64,000 bases of DNA from Pseudomonadota bacterium (GTDB lineage: Bacteria; Pseudomonadota; Gammaproteobacteria; Steroidobacterales; Steroidobacteraceae): NCBI GenBank assembly GCA_016703895.1, contig JADJBE010000003.1, forward strand, positions 248,001 to 312,000, read 5' to 3'. Under the pieces are notes generated by a model. It saw only the letters and a program-made list of their open reading frames with translations, did no database searches and was not told the DNA's origin. Below are positions 1-9,769 of the stretch, piece by piece; the stretch's first letter is position 1; each line of letters opens with the position of its first letter. Made by a program: the position numbers and the translations under genes.

Positions 1-234
1 CCAGAATTGGTAGTAGGAATCCTGTGTCATGGCCGGACGCAGTTCGCGCTCGTCTTTCGGCGCGCGGCCGTGTTTTGCCTCGAAGGCGGGGACGACGCGC
101 TTGGCATAGACCTGGTAAGTGCCCGGCATGACCTTACCCGACAGGTGACCGCGAAAGCTCTTGACGAATGATTGCCGGGCGCGTTCGTCGTGCGTCGCAT
201 CTGCGAGCATCTCGTGTTTGGTGAATGCACTCAT
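1..234 (-). CDS. Partial protein, N-terminal domain shared with the methyltransferase at 31-32 kb
   Basis: Only the first 78 codons are present; the gene runs off the left edge. It starts at ATG 234, overlapping the TGA of the upstream small gene. The reading MSAFTKHEMLADATHDERAR... contains a stretch (ARQSFVKSFRGHL) and an ending (AMTQDSYYQFW) that align by eye with the N-terminal domain of the methyltransferase encoded at 30938-32065 (ARQQFVVALKQGL; AMYAHPAYRSW). I infer a second member of that family, probably with a SAM-binding domain beyond the edge. It is the last visible gene of the minus-strand operon that begins at 4375. No function is claimed. Confidence 0.6.
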   Translation of the reverse strand, partial: MSAFTKHEMLADATHDERARQSFVKSFRGHLSGKVMPGTYQVYAKRVVPAFEAKHGRAPKDERELRPAMTQDSYYQFW

Positions 235-548
235 GATGTGCCTCGCTTGCGGTTGAAGAGACTCGTACGATAGTCGACAAACGGCTTCAACACACGTGCA
301 ACCAGTGTCTCGCGTTGTACAGTACGTGCGGCATCCGCGACGGCATCAGGACGGTACGCATCGATTGCTGCGCGTTGCAAATGACCGCTTTGTTCGAGCA
401 ACCGCTCCAGCGTATCGATCCGTTCACGCGCGACAGATAGCTCCTGTGTGACAGCGAGCAAGGCCGTGTGCAATTGATCTATCGCCGGGTCATCGAAGAA
501 GTAAGGGCGATGCCCTTGTGGTGGCGGGTAAGCGTCTGGTTGACTCAT
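231..548 (-). CDS. Small hypothetical protein, 105 residues, probable coiled coil
   Basis: I do not recognise this family. The protein has a proline-rich start (AYPPPQGHRPYFFDD), a central helical stretch from about residue 24 to 60 with leucines at heptad-like spacing (LLAVTQELSVARERIDTLER), and a basic tail ending NRKRGTS. No signal peptide or membrane segment is visible. Both ends overlap neighbours by ATGA, so it is very probably translated with them. Its place directly before the methyltransferase-like gene suggests an accessory or small-subunit role, which is inference only. Confidence 0.6.
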   Translation of the reverse strand: MSQPDAYPPPQGHRPYFFDDPAIDQLHTALLAVTQELSVARERIDTLERLLEQSGHLQRAAIDAYRPDAVADAARTVQRETLVARVLKPFVDYRTSLFNRKRGTS

Positions 549-1615
549 GGTCGTGCATCCATCGGTTCAAAAAACTCGAGCATCGCGCCGTCCGGTGAAC
601 GCACAGCAAGTGCGCGGACAGGGCCGTAGGGATTGAGCACGATTTCTCGCGCCGCGATCGTGGGCGCAATGCCGTGTTGCCTCAAGCGCGTCGTGATGCG
701 CGCAAGATCACTCACGGGATAGCGCAAGCTGACAATGCCCCGATTGGGTGGCGTGGCAGCCGCGCCGACTGAGCGACCCTCGACGCCGCGCATTTGCACC
801 GTTTCCACGGCGGTGGGCGAGTCTTTGCGGGGTGCAAAGATTGCAAACTCGAGCGGCGCGGCGACCACCAGGTTGGCCGGTGTACCAAAGTTGTTAGGCG
901 CGCGGCGAGGATTGCTGAACGCACCGGAGTTGATCACCTCGAAGCCCAGCGCATCGACGTAGAAGTTGCGGGTACGGCTCAGATCCTGCACCGACTGCAT
1001 GGCGTTGAAGGGCCGGCGCAACTTGCGCAGATCATCGGCATCCGGCATGCGCGGCGCCAGGCGCTCGTAGACCGACACATTGACGCCGTCGGGGCCACGA
1101 AGAATCACGTTGCGCAGTTTGACGGGGCCGAAGTCGAAATCGACCGGCTCGTTGTAGCCGCTCCAGCCCAGTGCTTGCGCTGCCTGCCACACGCCGAGCG
1201 TGTCGTTGGAGCGCGTCATCACGCTCAGGATGCCACCTGTGTCCCACGGCTGCGCATTGGCTCGGATCGTGACCGAGTTGGGTGCCGCGAACTCGACCAG
1301 GCGAATCAGACCCGGCAAGGCGGAGTCCGCACCAATCAGTACCTCCCGATAGGGCTGCCGGGGCAGGCCGTAGAACGCGCCGATCGACGGGTCTGCCATG
1401 CCACGCCACAGAACTTGGTAGCCCGCGACCGTCGTAAAAAACTGCTCCAGCGCGGCGAGCGACTGCGTACTGATGAGCGCTTCTTGCCAGCCCGCATCCT
1501 GCGCGGCGGTGAGCACAATTGCGACACGCGGCTGCGGCACCGCGGCCGGCGCACTGGCCCAGTTTGCCGGCGCCAACGCCAGCGAGAGCAGTACGCAGGC
1601 CGCGCGCCGTATCAT
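545..1615 (-). CDS. Exported VOC-fold (glyoxalase/dioxygenase superfamily) protein
   Basis: Start is ATG 1615, which overlaps the TGA of the upstream VOC gene; a longer reading from 1636 would run into that gene. Residues 1-25 form a Sec-type leader with arginines then a hydrophobic core (ACVLLSLALAPANWAS). The mature protein has two VOC modules, roughly residues 28-170 and 180-350; the C-terminal one has the typical FYVDALGFEV strand-helix and ends ...GAMLEFFEP, where the family usually places a metal-ligand glutamate. A periplasmic VOC protein is less usual than a cytoplasmic one. Substrate unknown; the operon context suggests catabolism. Confidence 0.75.
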   Translation of the reverse strand: MIRRAACVLLSLALAPANWASAPAAVPQPRVAIVLTAAQDAGWQEALISTQSLAALEQFFTTVAGYQVLWRGMADPSIGAFYGLPRQPYREVLIGADSALPGLIRLVEFAAPNSVTIRANAQPWDTGGILSVMTRSNDTLGVWQAAQALGWSGYNEPVDFDFGPVKLRNVILRGPDGVNVSVYERLAPRMPDADDLRKLRRPFNAMQSVQDLSRTRNFYVDALGFEVINSGAFSNPRRAPNNFGTPANLVVAAPLEFAIFAPRKDSPTAVETVQMRGVEGRSVGAAATPPNRGIVSLRYPVSDLARITTRLRQHGIAPTIAAREIVLNPYGPVRALAVRSPDGAMLEFFEPMDARP

Positions 1616-2499
1616 CTTTCGATCAACTCCAGCCACTCGCCAGCGGCGCCGACGCAGACGCGCGCGCGCCGACCGTGATAGGGCGGGGCTGCCAAGGTTT
1701 GCGCGGGAGCCAGCCAGGAATCGATCGAGTCTGGTAATTTCTCGACACCAAAAGAAATCATCGCGATGGCGGTGGGTAACTCCGTCTGCGACTCGCGCGG
1801 CAACGTCCCCTTCGGCATTTCATCAGCTTCGATGAACGATTGCCCGGCGAGCGTCATGGCGGCCAGCTTGTGGTGGGTGTCGTGCGGCAGGCCATGGGCC
1901 GCAGAAATTACCGAGATGACGCCGGGCACGGCGTCAGCTTTGGCGACGCCAAAGTGTTTGGAATAGAAAGCGTTGATCGACTCGCAAGTCTTGCCGCCGA
2001 CGATCGTGATGAAGGTACGGTCGATGAAGTGCTTGGGCTCCGGTGTATCGAACTCAGGTAGGCGTTCTTTGAAGTGGGTCAGGTACAACGATTCCTTGGC
2101 CGGGCCCAACACCTGCATGGCGCGGATCTTGTCGCTGAAGGACAAATCCGCTGGTGGACCGATGATCTTGAACGGCGAATCCGCCAGTTGCTCTGCGACC
2201 TTGTCGACATCCTGCACCATGAGCTCGGCGGCATTCCAGCCAAAGTGACGAAAAGCTACATAGTTGGGATCGGGTTTGCTCTCGACAAAACGAATGTAGG
2301 TGTGGCCCTCGCCACCGGGCAACATTAGTGCAAAGCGCCACCCCGCGAGCAGCGGGCGGTCCCAAAGTGCGGCTTCCTGTGCCGAGATACGACCGGTGTC
2401 TACCAAGCCATAACCTAGATGGAGTGTGTAGGCATCGATCAGCGGTTGCACTTGCGCGACGGCGATCGTAACGCAAGAAATAGGACCCAGTGTGATCAT
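1612..2499 (-). CDS. Two-module VOC family protein, cytoplasmic
   Basis: The protein has 295 residues and no leader. It has two betaalphabetabetabeta-type halves (about 5-130 and 140-290), the size seen in extradiol-dioxygenase-like and glyoxalase-like VOC proteins. The second half carries RTFITIVGGKTCESINAFYS and ends GAAGEWLELIER, with the C-terminal glutamate typical of a metal site. It overlaps the preceding amidase gene (ATGA at 2496-2499) and the following VOC gene (ATGA at 1612-1615), so three genes form a translationally coupled run. Specific reaction cannot be assigned. Confidence 0.75.
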   Translation of the reverse strand: MITLGPISCVTIAVAQVQPLIDAYTLHLGYGLVDTGRISAQEAALWDRPLLAGWRFALMLPGGEGHTYIRFVESKPDPNYVAFRHFGWNAAELMVQDVDKVAEQLADSPFKIIGPPADLSFSDKIRAMQVLGPAKESLYLTHFKERLPEFDTPEPKHFIDRTFITIVGGKTCESINAFYSKHFGVAKADAVPGVISVISAAHGLPHDTHHKLAAMTLAGQSFIEADEMPKGTLPRESQTELPTAIAMISFGVEKLPDSIDSWLAPAQTLAAPPYHGRRARVCVGAAGEWLELIER

Positions 2500-3161
2500 G
2501 CTTTGGCTCCGTGTGCGGCAGCCTGTGTCCCAAGCTGCAGAAGGTAGGTGTGCGTTTGCGCGAGGGAAACCACCTCGGCGTATTTCGCTTGCAGGTCGAA
2601 CAGATTGGCTTCATGCGGCCCAGGGGCCCGGTCGCCCACGGCTTCCCGAACTACGACCGGAATGAAGCCATGTTGCACGCAATCGACTGCGCTGGCGCGT
2701 ATACAACCGCTGGTCGACAGGCCGGCGATCAACACCGTGTCGATTTGCATCGCGGTCAGGGTCGACGCGAGGGTCGTGCCAAAAAATGCGCTCGCGTACT
2801 GTTTGGTGATCACGGTCTCACCGGCCACCGGTTCCAGGCCTTCGCCGAAGGCAGCCAGCTCAGGGTGCGCTCAGCTTCGAAGCATTTCAGCGCCGGAACT
2901 TTGCGAAAAGAACACACCGCCGTCGCGCCCTCCGGGCTGGAAACTGACGTTGGTGTGTATCACCGGAATAGCGGCAGCGCGAGCATAGCCCAGCAGTTTC
3001 CGGCAGTCGGCGTGCGCTTGTTCGACGCCCGCGTATAGCGGCGAGTCCTTGACCAGATAGGCGCGCACGAAGTCGATCACCAACAATGCCGGGCGTTTGC
3101 CAAAGCTGAGTGAGTGACCGAAGCCACCGCGTTGGTAATTATCAGCGAGGGATTCACTCAC
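2496..3161 (-). pseudogene. Isochorismatase-family amidohydrolase, frameshifted twice
   Basis: Start is GTG 3161 (SESLADNYQRGGFG). The first part has the family opening LLVIDFVRAYLV with the catalytic aspartate; the last part has the nucleophile loop GLSTSGCIRAS with the catalytic cysteine. As read, the frame hits TGA at 2871-2873. Between about 2874 and 2909 another frame gives the expected FRKVPALKCFEA. An extra T (minus strand) in the run at 2906-2909 and a lost G near 2873 would restore one 222-residue protein like N-carbamoylsarcosine amidase relatives. Either two compensating indels in the gene or two assembly errors. It is the second gene of the operon starting at 4375. Confidence 0.8.
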
Positions 3162-3163
3162 GG

Positions 3164-4375
3164 TCAGATTACCTTCGCGGCGGCGAGTTCGGCGAGTCGC
3201 TCGTCCGACAGACCTAACAACTGACCGTACACTTCCTTGTTGTGCTGGCCTAGTTCTGGCGCTGCGGTGCGGATCCCGCCCGGCGTCGCCGACAGCTTCG
3301 GCGCGACGTTCTGCATCTTGAGCTTGCCGAAATGCGGATGGTCGGTGGTCACGATTGCATCACGTGCCTTGAAGTGCGGGTCCTCCAGCATGTCCGGCGC
3401 GCGGTAAATGAGTCCTGCTGGTACGCCGGACTTGTCCATCGCCGCCAGCACGTCTTTGGTCGTCAAGGTCTTGGTCCACTGGCCGACCTTGTCATCGAGC
3501 TCGACCTGATTGGTGCCGCGCGCCTGGTGGTTGTTGTAGCGCTCGTCTTTAGCCATTTCCGGCTTGCCCATGGCCTCGCACAAACGACCAAACACGGTGT
3601 CCTGGTTAGCGGCGATCAACACCAGGCCATCTTTCGTCGGGTAGACGTTGGACGGCGCGACGTTCGGCAGAATCGCCCCCGTGCGCTCGCGAATGTAGTT
3701 GGTCTTGTCGTATTCGGTGATCAACGATTCCATCATGTTGAGCACGGCCTCGTAGATCGCCGAATCGATGACCTGGCCGCGACCGGTCTTTTCCCGATAG
3801 TGGAGCGCAGACAGGGCGCCGAGGGCGGCATGGACGGCGGCCAGCTCGTCGCCGATGCTGATACCCATGCGTGACGGCGGCGTCGAGGGGTCGCCCACGA
3901 CATACCGCAACCCGCCCATCGCCTCGCCAATGGCACCGAAACCCGCCTGGCGCGAGTAGGGGCCGGTTTGGCCAAAGCCCGAGACGCGAATCATGATCAG
4001 CCCGGGGTTGATCTTGGAGAGTTCTTCGTAGCCGCAGCCCCATTTTTCCATCGTACCTGGCCGAAAATTCTCAAGTACAAAGTCAGCTTTCTTCACTAAG
4101 TCTCTGAGAATGCTCTGACCTTCAGCTTCGCGCATGTTGAGAGTGATGGCCTTCTTGTTGCGCGCGACCACCGGCCACCAGAGCGAGGGCTCGCCTTGTT
4201 TCTGGCGTCCCCAGGTGCGCATTGGATCGCCTTGATTGGGTGGCTCGATCTTGATCACCTCCGCGCCCATGTCGCCCAGCAACTGACCACAGAAAGGGCC
4301 AGCGAGCAGCGTGCCCAGTTCGAGTACGCGCAAATCGGAGAGAGGACCATTCTTGAACTTGGGGTCGGCAGACAT
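3164..4375 (-). CDS. CoA-transferase family III (CaiB/BaiF type)
   Basis: Transfers CoA between carboxylic acids. Start is ATG 4375 (MSADPKFKNGPLSDLRV), preceded by GAAGGA at good spacing; a longer in-frame reading to 4438 lacks such a site. The 403-residue length is normal. Family features are LELGTLLAGPFCGQLLGD, GAEVIKIEPP..GDPMR, ENFRPGTMEKWGCGYEEL and VSGFGQTGPYS. The aspartate in GISIGDELAAVHAALGAL sits where the family has its catalytic Asp that forms the acyl anhydride. First gene of the minus-strand operon; divergent from the HMG-CoA-lyase-type gene, which together suggest a CoA-thioester intermediate. Confidence 0.93.
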   Translation of the reverse strand: MSADPKFKNGPLSDLRVLELGTLLAGPFCGQLLGDMGAEVIKIEPPNQGDPMRTWGRQKQGEPSLWWPVVARNKKAITLNMREAEGQSILRDLVKKADFVLENFRPGTMEKWGCGYEELSKINPGLIMIRVSGFGQTGPYSRQAGFGAIGEAMGGLRYVVGDPSTPPSRMGISIGDELAAVHAALGALSALHYREKTGRGQVIDSAIYEAVLNMMESLITEYDKTNYIRERTGAILPNVAPSNVYPTKDGLVLIAANQDTVFGRLCEAMGKPEMAKDERYNNHQARGTNQVELDDKVGQWTKTLTTKDVLAAMDKSGVPAGLIYRAPDMLEDPHFKARDAIVTTDHPHFGKLKMQNVAPKLSATPGGIRTAAPELGQHNKEVYGQLLGLSDERLAELAAAKVI

Positions 4376-4429
4376 GCGGATTCCTTCGGCGGTGGAGAAT
4401 ATAGTTAACAGCGCCAGTTTTGTACCGGT

Positions 4430-4444
4430 CCGCACCACGTGCGG
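4430..4444. promoter_or_regulatory. Dyad in the divergent promoter region
   Basis: CCGCAC, a three-base spacer, and GTGCGG form a perfect 6-bp inverted repeat midway between the divergently transcribed CoA-transferase and HMG-CoA-lyase-type genes. Location makes an operator plausible; sequence alone does not prove it. Confidence 0.3.
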
Positions 4445-4521
4445 TCAAGGATCGTCGCGGTCGGCGACCAGCCCGGGACTCGATTACTTGATAACATGGG
4501 GGCATCACAATAAATCGGGAA

Positions 4522-4531
4522 TGTCCGGACA
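4522..4531. promoter_or_regulatory. Palindrome TGTCCGGACA upstream of the lyase gene
   Basis: A perfect 10-bp palindrome that recurs at 20944-20953, also just upstream of a start codon. It resembles the short TGTCNNGACA-type dyads bound by many GntR-family regulators (general family knowledge). It overlaps an alternative ATG at 4521, which argues for the start at 4542. Confidence 0.4.
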
Positions 4532-4541
4532 GGTGACCGTC

Positions 4542-5456
4542 ATGCAGCGCAGTGTGGAAATCGTTGAAGTGGGCCCGCGCGACGGGCTGCAGAGTGAGCC
4601 TGGCGTGATGCCGACCGCCACCAAGGTGGAGTTCATCAATCGGTTGATCGCGGCCGGCCTCAAGCGCCTCGAGGTGACCAGCTTTGTGCATCCCAAGAAG
4701 GTGCCGCAGATGGCGGATGCCGAAGACGTTCTGGCCCAGATCGACAAGCGCCCCGGTGTTTACTATGTAGGTCTCGTCCTCAATCGCCGTGGTTTCGACC
4801 GCGCCCAGGCCGCTGGTTGCAACGAGATCGGCATGGCGGTGGTCGCATCCGACACGTTCAACCGCCGCAATCAGGGCGTGGGCACCGAAGAATCCATCGC
4901 TGCGTGGCTGGAGATCGCCGCGGCCGCCCATGCGGCTGGCATCCGGCCGCAGGTCACTGTGTCGGCGGCTTTCGGTTGTCCCTTCGAGGGCGAAGTGTCG
5001 GTCGATCGCGTGGTCGACATTGCCAAACGCGTCGCGGCCGGCAAGCCGTATGAGATCGCGCTGGCGGACACGATTGGCGTCGGCGTGCCGGCCCAGGTCA
5101 CCGAGATCATCGGTCGGGTTCGCGCTGAGCTGCCCGGCATGCGGATACGCTGTCATTTCCATAACACACGCAACACGGGCATCGCCAACGCCTATGCCGC
5201 CATTGCTGCGGGTGTCGATTCGCTCGACGCCAGCACCGGCGGGATCGGCGGCTGTCCGTTCGCGCCGGCGGCGACTGGCAATATTCCCACTGAAGATCTT
5301 GTGTATATGCTGCAGCGGATGGGCATCAGCACCGGTGTCGACCTCGACGCACTGATCGGGATTGGCGAGTGGCTACAAGGGGTGCTGGGTCGACCGGTTC
5401 CCAGCATGTTGGTCAAGGCCGGCAACTTCCCGCGGCCTGCGCAACAGGCGGCCTGA
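4542..5456 (+). CDS. Hydroxymethylglutaryl-CoA lyase family protein
   Basis: TIM-barrel lyase of the DRE/HMGL family that cleaves 3-hydroxy-3-methylglutaryl-CoA-like thioesters to acetyl-CoA and a keto acid. Visible: EIVEVGPRDGLQSEP near the N-terminus (substrate/metal aspartate), CHFHNTRNTGIANAYAA (metal-binding histidines), and STGGIGGCPFAPAATGN, the HMGL signature with its conserved cysteine. ATG 4542 is preceded by AGGTGA (4531-4536); an in-frame ATG at 4521 is possible but overlaps the palindrome. About 304 residues, normal for bacterial members. Alternative substrates are possible because the surrounding genes are not leucine-degradation genes. Confidence 0.9.
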   Translation: MQRSVEIVEVGPRDGLQSEPGVMPTATKVEFINRLIAAGLKRLEVTSFVHPKKVPQMADAEDVLAQIDKRPGVYYVGLVLNRRGFDRAQAAGCNEIGMAVVASDTFNRRNQGVGTEESIAAWLEIAAAAHAAGIRPQVTVSAAFGCPFEGEVSVDRVVDIAKRVAAGKPYEIALADTIGVGVPAQVTEIIGRVRAELPGMRIRCHFHNTRNTGIANAYAAIAAGVDSLDASTGGIGGCPFAPAATGNIPTEDLVYMLQRMGISTGVDLDALIGIGEWLQGVLGRPVPSMLVKAGNFPRPAQQAA

Positions 5457-5635
5457 GAGACATAAGCATTGCTCGCTGCATTGCAGAGACAGTGGCAAAC
5501 TCGGATACTGCTGAGCGCGTTGCGCAACTGTCGTTGCGGGTAAACAGCGTCAGGATTCGGCCTGGATGACGGTGCGCGTGCGAGAGCGTGGCCGTTGTTG
5601 GGTCAGGGGCTTCAATTCGATCGTTAGGAGTTGGC

Positions 5636-7728
5636 ATGTCATATCGACTGGGTGTTGATGTCGGCGGCACGTTTACGGACTTGCTGTTGGTCAACGAAAG
5701 AATGGGCGGACTTGGTCTGCCAAAGTACCGAAACACCGGCCGATCAGTCGATCGGCGTGCTGAACGGCATCTCGCGAGTATGTGCGACCGCGGGTATCGA
5801 GCCTTCGGCCATCGATCATGTGATGCATGGCACGACCGTGGCAACCAATACGGTGCTAACCGGTACGGGCGCGAAGTGCGGGCTGGTCACGACCAAGGGC
5901 TATCGGCAGGTACTGCAGATTGCGCGCTCATACGTCCCTGGCGGCCTAGGCGGCTGGGTGATCTATAACAAGTCGCTGCCAATGGCTGCGCTGGCCTGCA
6001 CCATCGAAGCGGACGAGCGCGTCAGCGCGCGCGGCGAAGTGGTCGACAAGCTCGATGAGGCCAAACTGCGCCGCGATCTGCAGTCGCTGAAGAAGCAGAA
6101 CATCGAAGCGCTGACGGTTTGTCTGATCAACTCGTTCGCTAACGATAAGCATGAGCGGCGGATCAAGGCGATTGCGATCGAAGAGATGCCGGATATCCCG
6201 GTTTCGCTGTCCTCGGAAGTCGTGCCCGAAATGCAGGAATACGAGCGCACCGTGACCACGGTGGCCAATTCCTATGTGCGCCCGCGCGTGGCGAAGTACG
6301 TCAAGAACATTAAGGCGAAGGTCGAGCAGAAGGCTGACAAGATCAAGCTGCATATCCTGCGTTCGGACGGTGGTCTGGCGTCGGCCGCATCCTCTGAAAA
6401 AGTTTCCGGTCAATTTGCTGATGTCAGGTCCTGCCGGTGGTGTCACCGGTGCGGTGTGGGTGGCGCTGCAGTCAGGCTATCCAAATTTGCTGACGGTAGA
6501 CGTGGGTGGTACGTCGACCGACGTCGCGCTGATCCAGAACGGCGAACCGCGGCTGCGCCGTGAAACGACCGTCGGCGACGTGACCGTCCGTGCGTCGTCG
6601 GTTGACATCCGCACCGTTGGCGCCGGTGGTGGTTCGATCGCGCACGTGCCCGAGCTCACCAAGGCACTACGTGTCGGTCCGCAGTCAGCCGGTGCCGATC
6701 CTGGCCCGGCCGCCTGCGGCCGCGGTGGTACTGAGCCGACCGTTACCGACGCCAATGTCGTTTTAGGCTACATGCCTGAGATGCAAAAGCTGGGCGGCGA
6801 CATGGTGCTCGATCGCAAGCTGTCTACTAAGCCGTACAGAAAGTGGCGAACGGAAGAGCGGCGTGACGCTGAAAGACTCGGCTCTTGGCATCTACAACAT
6901 TGTCAATGAGAACATGGTCGGCGCTGCTGCGAACCATATCGGTTGAGCAGGGGTTACGATCCACGCGACTATGCATTGATCGCCTTCGGCGGCGCGGGCC
7001 CCCTGCACGGTAACGCCTTGTCCAGGTTGTTAGGCTCATGGCCGACCATTATTCCGCCCGGCCCGGGTGTGTTGTGCGCTGGGTGACGCTACCACCGCGG
7101 TACGCGACGAGCGTGCGCGCACGTTCGTGCGCAAGTTCTCGGAGATCTCGGCGAAAGAGGTCAAGTCAGCGCTGCAGGAGCTGCAGCGCGAGGCGTCCAA
7201 GGCGCTCGAGAAGGAAGGCGTGCCGAAGTCCGAGATGCGTACGCAGTTCGAAGTCGATCTGCGCTATCACGGCCAGGGCCTGCGTCTCGCGGTACAAGTG
7301 GATATGAAGGACCTCGAGAAACGGGGCCTGAAGTCGTTGTCGGATCAGTTCGACGCCGAGCACAAGCGGCTGTTCACCTTCGCGCTCAATCTTGAGCACG
7401 AGTTAGTGAGTTTGCGAGCGGCCGTGATCGGCAAAGAGGTATCGCGCTGAAGCGTCCGGAAGTGCCGAAGGGTGGTCCGGATCCGAAGGCGGCTGCGGTC
7501 GGTAAGCAAGCCGCGTTCATGGATGGCAAGAACGTGACCGCGACGGTTTACGATCGGGCCAAACTGAAAGCAGGTAACAAGGTGAAGGGACCGGCAATCG
7601 TGATGGAGATGGACTCCACCACGGTGATTTTGCCCAAGCACCATGGCGTCGTGGACAAGGTGGGGTGCATCCTCATCTATCCGGATGGCTACAAAGCTGC
7701 CAAGTCCAACGTCAAGAAGCGCAAGTAA
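5636..7728 (+). pseudogene. hyuA: Hydantoinase/oxoprolinase A subunit (HyuA), multiply frameshifted
   Basis: HyuA proteins are ATP-dependent ring-opening subunits of N-methylhydantoinase, oxoprolinase or acetone-carboxylase-like complexes. Start ATG 5636 follows AGGAG. Reading frames must be joined to give the whole family sequence: DVGGTFTDLLL at the start, TPADQSIGVLNGI after a shift near 5715-5735, DGGLASAASSEK then a shift at the A-run 6397-6401, SGPAGGVTGAVW and DVGGTSTDVALI, further shifts near 6830-6860, 6935 and 7070, IPPGPGVLCALGDATT, and a last shift near 7445 before LKRPEVPKGG. All parts are present in order and total length is normal (about 695 residues), so damage is only at indel level. 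Confidence 0.88.
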
Positions 7729-7755
7729 GCGCGCACCTACTTAGAGGACAGTCCC

Positions 7756-9708
7756 ATGCCAGCAACAATTGTTCAACGTAACAAGAAGCCCTTCAAGAAG
7801 GTGAAAGTCGACACGGTGACCATCGACATCATCGAGAGCGCGCTGCGTAATGCGCGCTACGAGATGGATACCGTGCTGTTCCGCACGGCGATGTCGCCGG
7901 GTATCCGCGAGCAGCACGACGAATTCCCGATGATTGCCAACGTCGAAGGCAAGATGGTCGTCGGTCAGTTTGGCTCGTTCATCTGGGGCTTCATGCAGGG
8001 TTACGATGGTACGGTCGAGGAAGGCGATATCTTCCTGACCAACGACCCGTACTCGGTCAATGGCGCCATCAGTCACGCTAACGACTACCTGATGTTGATG
8101 CCGATTTTCCGTGGCGGCCGTATCGTCGCCTGGTCGGCGATGTTTGGTCACATGACAGACGTGGGCGGCAAGGTGCCAGGCTCGCTACCAACCGACGCTC
8201 GCCAGATCTACGAAGAAGGCGTGATCTGTCCGCCAATCAAGATCTTCCAGGGCGATGGCAAGGGTGGCGGCAAGCTGCAGGAAGACGTGCTCAAGATCCT
8301 GTTGCACAACTGCCGTTTGCCGCACTGGAACCTCTCGGACTTCAACGCGATCGTTGCCGCACTGCGTACCGCAGGCATCCGTTGTATCGAGATTGCGGAG
8401 CGGTTTGGCGACGACGTGTTCTACAGCGCCATGGCGGCCATGCTCGAGCGCAACAAGCGCGCGATGCGCGAGCTGATCAAGCGAAACGTCCCGGAGAAGA
8501 AGCAATTTTTCGAGGACTACATCTGTGACGACGGCCTCGGCATGGGCCCTTACCGCCTCAAGTGCGCCATGTGGCGCGAGGGTGACAAGTGCATCTTTGA
8601 CTTCGCCGGTACCGATCCGCAATCGATCTCTTCGATCAACTTCCTGTTGAACGAGGAAATGTTCAAGATGTTCGCCGGCGTGTACATGATCATGGTGTTC
8701 GACCCGCAGATCCTCTTCAATGACGGCTTCTACGATCTGATGGATGTGCGCATTCCGGCGGGCACCATGTTGAAGCCGCTGAAGCCAGCGGCGCTGTCGT
8801 GCCGTACGCACGCGCTGGGTCGTATTTTCGACATCCTGGGCGGCTTGTTAGGACAGGGTAATCCGGACTTCATGTGCGGCGCCGGGTTCTCTGATTCGCC
8901 CCACTTCATGTATTCGGGCTACGACAGCAAGGGCGACTGGTATCAGCTCTACCAGATCACCTTCGGCGGCATTCCGGGCAAGCCATTCGGCGACGGTCCG
9001 GACGGTCACTCGCTGTGGCCGTCGTTCACCAACGTGCCGAATGAGTTCCTCGAGAGCTACTTCCCGCTGCGGATCGATATCTACGAGACGATCATCGATA
9101 CGGGTGGCGCTGGCAAGAACCGTGGCGGCAATGGGCTGCGTATAGGCTATCGGTTCCTGGAGCCCGGCGAGATCTCAATCCACGATGATCGCTGGCTCAC
9201 TTATCCTTGGGGTGCCAACGGCGGTGAGCCAGGCGCACGCAGCACGAAGCTCCTGAAGCGCGCCGATGGCACCGAGGAGATCCTGCCGTCGAAGATGGAC
9301 CATATCAAGGTCGAAGCGGGCGATCTGTTGCTGTCGGACACCTGGGGTGGCGGCGGTTGGGGCGATCCGTTCGAGCGCGATGCCAAGCAGGTCGCATTCG
9401 ACGTGGCCGCTGGTCTGGTGTCCATCAAGGGTGCGCGTCGCTATGGCGTCGTGATCAAGAGCGATCACAGCCTTGATGAGATCGCGACCACAAGCCTGCG
9501 CAAGGAGATGGCGGCGAAGCGGGGACCGAAGAAAATCTTCGATCGAGGCTTCGACAGCATCGACGAGCTGAAGGCGCGCTGCAAGGCCGAGACGGGTCTC
9601 GAGCCGCCAGCACAGCCGCAGTTCACCAAGTGGGCCAAGAAGGCTGCCGAGATGATCGAGCAGAAGTCGCTGATCAAGGGCAAGGGGCGCGCGGCGCGGG
9701 TCGCGTAG
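7756..9708 (+). CDS. hyuB: Hydantoinase/oxoprolinase B subunit (HyuB)
   Basis: Intact 650-residue partner of HyuA. Family features include MDTVLFRTAMSPGIREQHDE near the N-terminus, FLTNDPYSVNGAISHANDY, a central TGGAGKNRGGNGLRIGYR and LSDTWGGGGWGDPFERD near residue 540, all typical of HyuB/acetone carboxylase-type subunits. The ATG lies 27 bases after the hyuA stop and follows GAGGAC. With HyuA it would open a hydantoin, 5-oxoproline or related cyclic amide using ATP. No third acetone-carboxylase subunit is seen, so a hydrolase rather than a carboxylase is more likely. Confidence 0.92.
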   Translation: MPATIVQRNKKPFKKVKVDTVTIDIIESALRNARYEMDTVLFRTAMSPGIREQHDEFPMIANVEGKMVVGQFGSFIWGFMQGYDGTVEEGDIFLTNDPYSVNGAISHANDYLMLMPIFRGGRIVAWSAMFGHMTDVGGKVPGSLPTDARQIYEEGVICPPIKIFQGDGKGGGKLQEDVLKILLHNCRLPHWNLSDFNAIVAALRTAGIRCIEIAERFGDDVFYSAMAAMLERNKRAMRELIKRNVPEKKQFFEDYICDDGLGMGPYRLKCAMWREGDKCIFDFAGTDPQSISSINFLLNEEMFKMFAGVYMIMVFDPQILFNDGFYDLMDVRIPAGTMLKPLKPAALSCRTHALGRIFDILGGLLGQGNPDFMCGAGFSDSPHFMYSGYDSKGDWYQLYQITFGGIPGKPFGDGPDGHSLWPSFTNVPNEFLESYFPLRIDIYETIIDTGGAGKNRGGNGLRIGYRFLEPGEISIHDDRWLTYPWGANGGEPGARSTKLLKRADGTEEILPSKMDHIKVEAGDLLLSDTWGGGGWGDPFERDAKQVAFDVAAGLVSIKGARRYGVVIKSDHSLDEIATTSLRKEMAAKRGPKKIFDRGFDSIDELKARCKAETGLEPPAQPQFTKWAKKAAEMIEQKSLIKGKGRAARVA

Positions 9709-9733
9709 CACTCCCTGCAGCATCAGTAGATCG

Positions 9734-9769
9734 AAAGGCCGGGGTGGGTGACTACCCTGGCCTTTTTTT
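9734..9769 (+). terminator. Rho-independent terminator after hyuB
   Basis: A 12-bp stem (AAAGGCCGGGGT at 9734-9745 with ACCCTGGCCTTT at 9754-9765, one G-T wobble), an 8-base loop, then a T-run to 9769. It separates hyuAB from the next gene, which therefore needs its own promoter or read-through. Confidence 0.9.

Noticed and set aside
794..1678. Long plus-strand open frame opposite the VOC gene
   Set aside because: It is antisense to a gene with family motifs, has arginine/histidine-rich composition and no recognisable domain; GC-rich genes commonly leave such shadow frames.
2871..2910. Programmed frameshifting or selenocysteine at the TGA in the isochorismatase gene
   Set aside because: No slippery heptamer or hairpin signal was found, and the TGA disappears once the reading frame is restored by indels; errors or decay are simpler.
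4122..5162. Minus-strand open frame spanning the divergent promoter
   Set aside because: Overlaps two well-supported genes and crosses their promoter region; composition is typical of a shadow.
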